Assembly (NCBI GenBank): GCA_002428225.1
Contig: DIUD01000021.1
Coordinates: 6,958 to 15,356, forward strand
Length of the DNA stretch: 8,399 nucleotides
Direction of reading: 5' to 3'
From: Roseovarius sp. UBA6167
Lineage (GTDB): Bacteria; Pseudomonadota; Alphaproteobacteria; Rhodobacterales; Rhodobacteraceae
The position numbers were made by a program, and so were the translations under genes. Below are positions 1-5,604 of this stretch, in pieces; position 1 is the first letter of the stretch, and each line of letters opens with the position of its first letter. The notes beneath the pieces were generated by a model that saw nothing but the letters and a program-made list of their open reading frames with translations, ran no database searches and was not told the DNA's origin.

Positions 1-719
1 CCCGACAGGCCGAAGAACACGGCCGCGTCCACCGGGTTGCCCCGCGCGTGATTGGCCGAGCAATGCATCGGCATAACGCCTTTCCCGGGCAGGATGTAGT
101 TGAGCAGGGTGAAGATGGATTTCTTGTTCTCGCCAGCATAGCCGGTATTGCCCACGAGGATCAGCTTGCGGTCGAAATTCATTGCGATCACGGTATCGGT
201 GCGGCAGCCGTGACGCGCGGGATCGGCCTTGAAGCCGGGGCAGTTGATGAGCGTGTAGTCGGCGATGAAGGCATCGAGCGCCGCGCGTTCGGGGCGGCGC
301 AACATGGAGCGGTTGAACAGGCTGTGCCAGGCCAGTTCGGTGATCATGCGCACATTGATTGCCAGCGCCGGATCGGCTCCGCCGACGAGATCCTCGACAT
401 AGACGTCGCGGCCCTTGAGCCAGGCGATCATGTCATCGTAAAGCGCGTCGAATTTCGCCGGCTCCATGGCGCCGTTGTTTTCCCACCAGACGGTGTTTTC
501 GGTGCTGGCAGAGCGCACGATGAACTTGTCGCCGGGCGAGCGACCGGTGAATTTTCCGGTGCTGACCAGAAGCGCGCCACCCTGGCCGAGCGTGGCTTCG
601 CCATTCTTCAGCGCTGCTTCGACGAGCGCCGGTTCGATCAGGTTGTAATGGACCGTGCCCAGCCCCGTGATGCCCTGATCCTCCAGCCGGAAATTCGGGT
701 TCACCCGTCCGCGTGTCAT
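1..719 (-). CDS. pckA: Phosphoenolpyruvate carboxykinase (ATP), N-terminal part, cut by window edge
   Basis: Cytosolic enzyme that converts oxaloacetate and ATP to phosphoenolpyruvate, CO2 and ADP, the first committed step of gluconeogenesis. I translated 239 codons from the ATG at 719-717, starting MTRGRVNPNFRLEDQG. Family motifs appear in order: FTGRSPGDKF (residues 57-66, substrate-binding Arg60), NTGYAGENKKSIFT (191-204, Tyr194, Lys199 and Lys200), and MPMHCSANH (216-224, metal-ligand His219). These correspond to E. coli Arg65, Tyr207, Lys212/213 and His232. The visible part ends at FFGLSG, just before the ATP-binding P-loop, so the C-terminal half lies outside the window. The start is supported by an AGGAG nine bases upstream. 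The gene is divergent from chvI, an arrangement known from rhizobia and other alphaproteobacteria. No frameshift is seen, and identification is near certain. Confidence 0.97.
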   Translation of the reverse strand, partial: MTRGRVNPNFRLEDQGITGLGTVHYNLIEPALVEAALKNGEATLGQGGALLVSTGKFTGRSPGDKFIVRSASTENTVWWENNGAMEPAKFDALYDDMIAWLKGRDVYVEDLVGGADPALAINVRMITELAWHSLFNRSMLRRPERAALDAFIADYTLINCPGFKADPARHGCRTDTVIAMNFDRKLILVGNTGYAGENKKSIFTLLNYILPGKGVMPMHCSANHARGNPVDAAVFFGLS

Positions 720-728
720 GTTTGCTGG

Positions 729-733
729 CTCCT
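729..733 (-). promoter_or_regulatory. pckA ribosome binding site
   Basis: The minus strand reads AGGAG here, nine bases before the ATG at 719-717. It is a good anti-16S match and fixes the pckA start, which also suits the usual N-terminus of the family. Confidence 0.7.
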
Positions 734-747
734 GTTCACCAAATGTG

Positions 748-762
748 TCTGCCTGAGGCAGA
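748..762. repeat. Perfect 15-bp inverted repeat in the pckA leader
   Basis: TCTGCCT G AGGCAGA has seven-base arms around one central base. It lies 28 bp upstream of the pckA ATG and just upstream of its Shine-Dalgarno sequence. The odd-length dyad with almost no loop fits a protein operator better than an RNA hairpin, since a one-base loop is sterically poor. No regulator is recognised for it. The symmetry is seen directly; the function is inferred. Confidence 0.4.
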
Positions 763-860
763 TCAAGAGGGGCGCCGGTTTGCGGCACCGGTCGGGCGGC
801 GTGCCCGGCTGCCTGGGTCTTAGCATGACGGTTCGGTGAAATAACAGAACGCTTTCGCGC

Positions 861-894
861 AGTTAGCGCAATCAGCGGCAAGTTAGCGCAATCA
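861..894. promoter_or_regulatory. Tandem LacI-type operator-like repeats upstream of pckA
   Basis: The 14-mer AGTTAGCGCAATCA occurs twice exactly, at 861-874 and 881-894, a period of 20 bp or about two helical turns. Each copy has a GTTAGC half-site around a central GC and an imperfect right half (AATC), giving a partial dyad like LacI/GalR-family operators. The repeats lie 142-175 bp upstream of the pckA start. In other alphaproteobacteria, LacI-family regulators of central carbon flux (CceR in Rhodobacter, PckR in Sinorhizobium) control pckA, so an orthologue is the natural candidate binder. The repeat is seen directly, while the identity of the regulator is inferred. The sites could also affect chvI, which starts about 190 bp away on the other side. 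Confidence 0.5.
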
Positions 895-1073
895 CCGCCG
901 CAGGGGGGCCGGTTGGGGATGCGCGAGATCAGGTAAACCGGATCGATTTAGTCATTGGAAAGGAGTTTCTGTCTTATTGGGATTGAGGCGGCTAGCTGAT
1001 TCGCTACTCGAAACAGTCATGGGCGCGCAAGCGCGTCGCGTAACGATGGAAGAACAGGCAACCTATGCAGCAT

Positions 1074-1079
1074 GAGGAT
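1074..1079 (+). promoter_or_regulatory. chvI ribosome binding site that favours the 1086 start
   Basis: GAGGAT lies six bases before the ATG at 1086. An in-frame ATG at 1065 has only a weak CAGG before it and would add seven residues (MQHEDQP). The 1086 start gives MSRIALVDDDRN, the usual beginning of ChvI proteins, with the first beta strand starting at once. Confidence 0.6.
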
Positions 1080-1085
1080 CAACCG

Positions 1086-1787
1086 ATGTCCAGGATCGCC
1101 CTTGTGGACGATGACAGGAATATCCTGACATCCGTCGCCATGACGCTCGAGGCCGAGGGCTTCGAGGTCGAGACCTACAATGACGGCCAGCAGGCGTTCG
1201 ACGCCTTTAGCAGGAAGCTGCCCGACCTGGCGGTGCTCGATATCAAGATGCCGCGCATGGACGGGATCGACCTGCTGCATCGGCTGCGGCAGAAATCGCA
1301 GATGCCGGTGATCTTCCTGACCTCCAAGGATGACGAGATCGACGAGGTGCTCGGCCTGCGCATGGGGGCTGACGACTATGTGAAAAAGCCGTTTTCGCAA
1401 CGGCTTCTGGTGGAACGCATCCGCGCTCTCCTGCGCAGGCAGGAGGCCACGGCGGGCGCGGCCGTGGCCGAGGGAGACGAACACAAGGTGATCGAGAGGG
1501 GTGATCTGCGGATGGATCCGCTACGCCATCTGGTGACGTGGAAGGGGCGCGATGTCTCGCTCACCGTGACCGAATTCCTGCTCCTTCAGGCGCTTGCGCG
1601 ACGGCCCGGCTTTGTCAAGAGCCGCGATCAGCTGATGGACGTGGCCTATGACGATCAGGTGTATGTGGACGATCGCACCATCGACAGCCATATCAAGCGC
1701 CTGCGCAAGAAACTGCGGATGGTCGATCCTGAATTTTCGGCCATCGAAACGCTCTACGGGATCGGGTATCGCTACAACGAGGCATGA
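1086..1787 (+). CDS. chvI: ChvI response regulator, OmpR/PhoB family
   Basis: DNA-binding response regulator of the ChvG-ChvI envelope and acid-stress two-component system. From the 1086 start it is 233 residues. The receiver domain covers about 1-118: acidic pocket Asp8-Asp10, phosphoacceptor Asp52 in VLDIKMPRMDG, Thr79 in FLTSKD, and Lys101 in VKKPF. The OmpR-type winged helix covers about 138-233, with a recognition-helix region near VDDRTIDSHIKRLRKKL (194-210) and the terminal hairpin TLYGIGYRY. All switch residues are intact, so it should be a functional phosphorylated transcription factor. The last codons overlap the chvG start (ATGA), which implies translational coupling. In rhizobia and Agrobacterium, ChvI controls exopolysaccharide, motility and acid-response genes; targets in this organism are unknown. 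A longer start at 1065 is possible. Confidence 0.95.
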   Translation: MSRIALVDDDRNILTSVAMTLEAEGFEVETYNDGQQAFDAFSRKLPDLAVLDIKMPRMDGIDLLHRLRQKSQMPVIFLTSKDDEIDEVLGLRMGADDYVKKPFSQRLLVERIRALLRRQEATAGAAVAEGDEHKVIERGDLRMDPLRHLVTWKGRDVSLTVTEFLLLQALARRPGFVKSRDQLMDVAYDDQVYVDDRTIDSHIKRLRKKLRMVDPEFSAIETLYGIGYRYNEA

Positions 1788-3514
1788 TGCAACAAGGAAC
1801 GATGGCCCTGGCCGAGGGGGTGGAGATGCGCGAAAGGCCGCCGCGAGAGGGTGGATATCTTGTCCCCGGCGATGATTCCGGTGCGGTCGACCGCGCAGGC
1901 GAGGCGAAGTCGCGGACAAAGCCGGGGCGGCGCGGCTGGCTGACGCTTCGCTCGTCGCCACTGACCCGCCGGATCGTCACGTTCAACCTCATCGCTCTCA
2001 ACGTGCTTGTGATCGGGATTCTCTATCTCGACGGCTCGCAGGCGTCGCTTGTGGCGCGCAACGTGGGTGAGCTGCGCGAGCGTGCGGTGCTGACCGCGGA
2101 TGTTGTCGCCGCACGCCTGCCGCAGACCGTGCCGGTCAACCTTGCTACCGGCGACGGCATCGATGTGCCCGATACGTTGAAGATGTTGACGGTGCGGGAG
2201 GGAACGGAACTGTTCCTTTTCGCCCCCTCGGGGGAATTACTGGGGCGAAAGTCCGGTGATTTCTCACGCGCGCCGTCTGCGATGCCGCGTCCGAGGACGC
2301 CGTTTGGCGATTTCATGACGCGACTTCGGTCCCTGGTCTCGCCGCCCGTTGCAACGGAGCCCGAGGATGCGGGGACGGATGAGCTTGTCGCGGGCTTGCG
2401 GCGTATGGTCGCCCTCTCACTTGCAGGGGGGGTGCAGGCTGGCATCGTGCCAGGCGCCGCTGGTGCGGTGCCGGGCGCGACCGTGCCGGTCCTGCACGGA
2501 ACACGTCCGGTTGCGGTGATGGCGCTGGCCGATACGTCGGGCGAGATCGCCCGGCAGGCCGCAGCAGAACGCGAGCGCGTGTTTCGGATGTTTCTCATCG
2601 CCACGCTGATCTCGATCGGGCTCAGTCTCGTTCTGGCATCGACGATTGCCAACCCTCTGGCCGATCTGGCTGCTGCGACCGAGATCGGGCGCGAGCACGA
2701 CCGTGGCGCGGGCGCGGGCGGGCGGATTCGCATTCCCGACCTGTCCGCGCGCTCCGATGAGATAGGACAGCTCTCGGGCGCGCTGCGCGGCATGGTGGCG
2801 GCGCTGTGCAACCGGATCGAGAGCAACGAGCAATTCGCTGCCGATGTGGCGCACGAGATCAAGAACCCGCTGGCGAGCCTGCGCTCGGCTGTGGGCGCCA
2901 TGCGCATCGCGCGTCGCGCCGATCAGCGCGAGCGCCTGCTTGAGGTGATCGAGCACGATGTGCGCCGCCTCGACCGGCTGGTAAGCGATATTTCCAACGC
3001 CTCGCGGCTCGACAGTGAATTGGTCAGGGACGCTCAGGAACCGTTCGATCTGGGCGCGCTGCTGCGCAATCTGAGGGATCATCTCGGCGAGGCAGCCGGC
3101 AGGAAGGGGATCGACTTCATCACCGATTTTCCCGAGGAGCCGGTTTGGATCACCGGGCTGGAAGCGCGTCTTGCGCAGGTCTTTGTCAATCTCATCACCA
3201 ATGCCATCAGCTTCTGCGAGGAGGGAGACGCGATCCGCGTCTGGGTGCGCCGACGCGCCAACCGCGTGCTGGTGGTGGTCGAGGATACCGGGCCGGGCAT
3301 CCCGCCAGAGGCGCTGGAAAAGGTCTTCCAGCGGTTCTATTCCGAACGGCCCGAGGGGGATTTCGGGAACAATTCCGGGCTTGGGCTCGCGATCTCCAAA
3401 CAGATCGTCGAGGCGCATGACGGGGTGATCTGGGCCGAGAACATTCATCCGACCGAGGCCGATCCGACCTCGGATCCCCTTGGGGTCCGGTTCGTCGTGG
3501 GGCTACAGGTCTGA
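1784..3514 (+). CDS. chvG: ChvG sensor histidine kinase
   Basis: Inner-membrane histidine kinase that phosphorylates ChvI. It has 576 residues from the ATG at 1784, which overlaps the chvI stop. Order of parts: a charged cytoplasmic tail (1-62), TM1 (about 64-82), a periplasmic sensor of about 180 residues, TM2 (about 267-287), HAMP (about 288-345), an H-box FAADVAHEIKNPLASL with phosphoacceptor His357, an N-box FVNLITNAISF (467-477, Asn473), G1 DTGPGI (501-506), an F-box VFQRFY, and G2 SGLGLA (531-536). All catalytic boxes are present. The start is uncertain: in-frame ATGs at 1802 and 1826 have Shine-Dalgarno-like AAGGA and GAGGGGG before them and would only shorten the cytoplasmic tail. A Gly/Ala/Val/Pro-rich stretch in the periplasmic domain (about 214-235) is unusual. 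The rhizobial periplasmic inhibitor ExoR is not encoded nearby. Confidence 0.94.
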   Translation: MMQQGTMALAEGVEMRERPPREGGYLVPGDDSGAVDRAGEAKSRTKPGRRGWLTLRSSPLTRRIVTFNLIALNVLVIGILYLDGSQASLVARNVGELRERAVLTADVVAARLPQTVPVNLATGDGIDVPDTLKMLTVREGTELFLFAPSGELLGRKSGDFSRAPSAMPRPRTPFGDFMTRLRSLVSPPVATEPEDAGTDELVAGLRRMVALSLAGGVQAGIVPGAAGAVPGATVPVLHGTRPVAVMALADTSGEIARQAAAERERVFRMFLIATLISIGLSLVLASTIANPLADLAAATEIGREHDRGAGAGGRIRIPDLSARSDEIGQLSGALRGMVAALCNRIESNEQFAADVAHEIKNPLASLRSAVGAMRIARRADQRERLLEVIEHDVRRLDRLVSDISNASRLDSELVRDAQEPFDLGALLRNLRDHLGEAAGRKGIDFITDFPEEPVWITGLEARLAQVFVNLITNAISFCEEGDAIRVWVRRRANRVLVVVEDTGPGIPPEALEKVFQRFYSERPEGDFGNNSGLGLAISKQIVEAHDGVIWAENIHPTEADPTSDPLGVRFVVGLQV

Positions 3515-3517
3515 GCG

Positions 3518-3958
3518 ATGGGCGAGGCCGCGCCAGAGAGGAACGCCAGTGTGGTTCACGCGAGCTGCGTCGCCTGGGGTGCGCGGGCTGTGCTCATCCG
3601 GGGGGCGGCCGGGCGCGGAAAATCGGGTCTTGCGCTGCGCCTGATGGCGCTCGGCGCGGGGCTGGTGGCCGATGACCGCACTCGGCTGTGGCGCGAGGGC
3701 GCACGGCTGATGGCGGATGCGCCGGCCACGATCCGCGGCCGGATCGAGGCGCGCGGCGCGGGCATTCTGACGGTGCCTGCGGTCGGCCCCGTGCCGTTGG
3801 TGCTGGTGGTCGATCTCGATGCCGAGGCCGAAAGCAGGCTGCCGCCGCTGAAACAGACCGAGGTCGAAGGTATTCGATTGCCGTTGCTCGAAAATGCGCC
3901 ATATAAGCACTTCACGGCCACGATCCTGCTCTATCTCAAAGGGGCTAGCCTAACCTGA
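3518..3958 (+). CDS. hprK: HPr kinase/phosphorylase, short alphaproteobacterial type
   Basis: Phosphorylates HPr on its regulatory serine, and in the family also removes that phosphate. It has only 146 residues, against about 310 for the Firmicute enzyme: the N-terminal domain is absent and only the P-loop kinase domain remains, as is usual in alphaproteobacteria. Visible motifs: Walker A GAAGRGKS (29-36, Lys35 and Ser36), LVADDRT (49-55) with the acidic pair near the active site, and the HprK signature region IRGRIEARGAGIL (73-84), whose Glu-Ala-Arg-Gly core matches the family ExRG. The C-terminus LLYLKG is also typical. It begins three bases after the chvG stop with no strong Shine-Dalgarno sequence, so translation is probably coupled. 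Its target, HPr, lies three genes downstream and keeps the target serine. Confidence 0.92.
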   Translation: MGEAAPERNASVVHASCVAWGARAVLIRGAAGRGKSGLALRLMALGAGLVADDRTRLWREGARLMADAPATIRGRIEARGAGILTVPAVGPVPLVLVVDLDAEAESRLPPLKQTEVEGIRLPLLENAPYKHFTATILLYLKGASLT

Positions 3959-3975
3959 GGGTCATCGCAAGCGCC

Positions 3976-4878
3976 ATGGCATATTCCGTTCCTGCCACCG
4001 ACACAGCGCCCCCGCTCGTTCTGGTCACCGGCCCGTCCGGGGCCGGGCGCGGCACGGCGATCAACGTGCTCGAGGATCTGGGCTTCGAGGCGATCGACAA
4101 TCTGCCGCTATCGCTCTTGCCGAGCCTCCTGGACGGGCGTGCGCCGGAAAAGCCGTTGGCGCTCGGGATCGATGTGCGCAACCGCGATTTCTCGACGCAG
4201 ACGCTGATCGAGGTGATCGAGCGCGGCGCTTTCGTGGCTCCGGGCGTGATGCAGGTGCTTTATCTCGATTGCCGGCCCGAGATCCTGCTGCGGCGTTTCT
4301 CCGAGACGCGCCGGCGGCACCCGCTCGCGCGCGCGGGCAGCCCCGAGCTGGGCATCGCGCGAGAAATCGACCTGCTTGGCCCGATCCGCGACCGTTCCGA
4401 CGTTTTGGTGGACACCTCCGAGATGTCGCCGCATGACCTGCGCGCCGAGCTTGCCCGCTGGTTCGCGCCCGAGGGGGCGGCGCGGATGGCTGTCGCGGTG
4501 CAGTCGTTTTCCTACGGGCGCGGGCTGCCGCGCGGTCTCGACCTGGTGTTCGACTGCCGGTTTCTCCGCAACCCGCACTGGGTCGGGCCGTTGCGCGCCC
4601 TTGACGGGCGAAGCGCCGAAGTCCGCGCCCATGTGGAGGACGATCCGCGTTTTGCCGCTTTCTTCGAACGTCTTTGTGCGCTGCTCGACCTGGTGTTGCC
4701 TGCCCACGAGGCCGAGGGAAAGGCCTGTCTTGCGATCGGGTTCGGCTGCACCGGCGGGCGCCATCGCAGTGTCGCCATGGTGGAAATGCTGACGGTAAGG
4801 CTTGCGGAACAGGGCTGGCCGGTGTCAGTAAGGCACCGGGAAATGGAGCTGCGAGACGCGGGGAGTGGGCGGTCATGA
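3976..4878 (+). CDS. rapZ: RapZ/YvcJ family nucleotide-binding protein
   Basis: Member of the RapZ (YhbJ/YvcJ) family. The E. coli protein is an RNase E adaptor that directs decay of the GlmZ sRNA and so controls glucosamine-6-phosphate synthase; Bacillus YvcJ binds and hydrolyses nucleotides. It has 300 residues, close to family length. Motifs: a P-loop GPSGAGRGT (19-27) followed by LEDLGFEAIDNLPLSLLP (32-49), strand VLYLDC (94-99) followed by RRFSETRRRHPL (106-117), QSFSYGRGLPRGLDLVFDCRFLRNPHW (176-202), and the C-terminal signature GFGCTGGRHRSV (255-266). The P-loop Lys is Arg25 and the next Ser/Thr is Gly26, so nucleotide binding may be weakened; Arg here is common in alphaproteobacteria. 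No strong Shine-Dalgarno sequence precedes the ATG. Enterobacterial GlmZ is not known in this group, so the RNA partner is unknown. Its stop overlaps the next start. Confidence 0.93.
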   Translation: MAYSVPATDTAPPLVLVTGPSGAGRGTAINVLEDLGFEAIDNLPLSLLPSLLDGRAPEKPLALGIDVRNRDFSTQTLIEVIERGAFVAPGVMQVLYLDCRPEILLRRFSETRRRHPLARAGSPELGIAREIDLLGPIRDRSDVLVDTSEMSPHDLRAELARWFAPEGAARMAVAVQSFSYGRGLPRGLDLVFDCRFLRNPHWVGPLRALDGRSAEVRAHVEDDPRFAAFFERLCALLDLVLPAHEAEGKACLAIGFGCTGGRHRSVAMVEMLTVRLAEQGWPVSVRHREMELRDAGSGRS

Positions 4879-5267
4879 TCGGCATTGTGATCGTGGCTCA
4901 TGGCGGGCTCGCCCGCGAATATCTGAGAGCGGTCGAGCATGTGGTCGGCGCGCAGGGGTGTGTCCTGGCCGTCGCGGTCGAGGGCGATCATGATCGTGAG
5001 CGAAAACAGGACGAGATCTGCGCCGCCGCCGACGCCGTCGATACCGGGGACGGGGTGGTCATCGTCACCGACATGTTCGGCGGCTCGCCTTCCAACCTGT
5101 CTTTGCGCGCCTGCCGTCCCGACAACCGTCGGATCCTTTACGGGGCGAACCTGCCGATGCTGATCAAGCTGGCTAAAAGCCGCCACATGGCGGTGCCCGA
5201 TGCGGTCAGGGCTGCGCTCGAGGCGGGGCGCAAGTATATCGACAGCCACAACGTTTCGGCGGAATAG
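4875..5267 (+). CDS. manX: PTS EIIA component, mannose family
   Basis: Soluble phosphocarrier of the mannose-type EIIA family, which accepts phosphate from HPr on a histidine. It has 130 residues from the ATG at 4875, in an ATGA overlap with the rapZ stop. The N-terminus MIGIVIVAHGGLAREYL carries the active-site His9 after the first beta strand, as in E. coli ManX His10. The block VVIVTDMFGGSPSNLSL (61-77) is the conserved strand-loop that surrounds the active site. Only the IIA domain is present. No IIB, IIC or IID sugar permease follows, so this protein most likely has a regulatory rather than transport role, as proposed for the S. meliloti EIIAMan encoded with hprK and hpr. The open frame continues upstream, but family length and motif position support the 4875 start. 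Confidence 0.93.
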   Translation: MIGIVIVAHGGLAREYLRAVEHVVGAQGCVLAVAVEGDHDRERKQDEICAAADAVDTGDGVVIVTDMFGGSPSNLSLRACRPDNRRILYGANLPMLIKLAKSRHMAVPDAVRAALEAGRKYIDSHNVSAE

Positions 5268-5286
5268 CGGAATAAAGGAACAGGTC

Positions 5287-5565
5287 ATGGGTGAGAGCAC
5301 GCGACGGGCCCTGGAGATCGTCAACGAAAAGGGGTTTCATGCGCGCGCCGCCGCCAAGTTCGTCGAGGTGGTCGAGGGGTTTGACGCCCAGGTCGAGGTG
5401 CATTACGGTAGCCAGTCGGCCTCGGGCGACAGCATCATGGGGCTTTTGATGTTGGCAGCGGCGCGGGGAAGCACTATTGACGTCGAAATCGCGGGCGCAG
5501 ACGCCGAGCCGCTGGCCGAGGCATTGGCGGCGCTGGTCGCCGACCGTTTCGGCGAAGACATGTAG
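5287..5565 (+). CDS. ptsH: HPr phosphocarrier protein
   Basis: Small cytosolic phosphocarrier that passes phosphate from Enzyme I to EIIA. It has 92 residues from the ATG at 5287, preceded at seven bases by AAAGGA (5274-5279). Active-site His18 lies in NEKGFHARAAAKFV (equivalent to His15), and the regulatory Ser49 lies in GDSIMGLLML (equivalent to Ser46 of Gram-positive HPr). Both sites are intact, consistent with hprK upstream in the same operon. It sits 19 bp after the EIIA stop. Enzyme I is not in the window, so its donor (EI or the PtsP/EINtr type) is encoded elsewhere. The family also includes NPr (PtsO); the HprK-type serine context and the neighbouring EIIAMan favour the regulatory HPr name, though naming varies. 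Confidence 0.94.
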   Translation: MGESTRRALEIVNEKGFHARAAAKFVEVVEGFDAQVEVHYGSQSASGDSIMGLLMLAAARGSTIDVEIAGADAEPLAEALAALVADRFGEDM

Positions 5566-5604
5566 GCCGCGCGGCCCCTGACAGAACGGAACGGGACGGA
5601 CCGA

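Larger units (their letters stand above)
720..1085. other. Divergent pckA-chvI intergenic region
   Basis: This 366-bp non-coding stretch separates the divergent pckA and chvI starts and must hold both promoters. From the pckA side it contains the pckA Shine-Dalgarno sequence, a perfect 15-bp inverted repeat (748-762), a small CCGGT/ACCGG hairpin (775-779 with 787-791), and two 14-bp direct repeats (861-874, 881-894). A loose sigma70-like promoter for pckA can be read on the minus strand: TTGCGC (871-866) and TGTTAT (846-841), with a long 19-bp spacer, so that the -35 lies inside the proximal repeat. I saw no convincing -35/-10 pair for chvI between 900 and 1060. No protein-coding or RNA gene is evident. 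Confidence 0.75.

Noticed and set aside
48..839. Open frame of 263 codons on the plus strand
   Set aside because: It is antisense to pckA, whose minus-strand translation carries unmistakable family motifs; the plus frame shows no known motif.
2023..2907. Open frame of 294 codons on the minus strand
   Set aside because: It is antisense to chvG, rich in Ser, Arg and Pro, and without any family motif.
2417..3448. Open frame of 343 codons on the minus strand, antisense to chvG
   Set aside because: It is opposite the ChvG kinase domain, and its His/Arg/Asp-rich composition is typical of shadow frames in high-GC DNA.
5565..5576. 12-bp palindrome GGCCGCGCGGCC at the HPr stop as a terminator
   Set aside because: There is no loop or T tract, and the next gene starts 28 bp later; chance palindromes are frequent in DNA this GC-rich.
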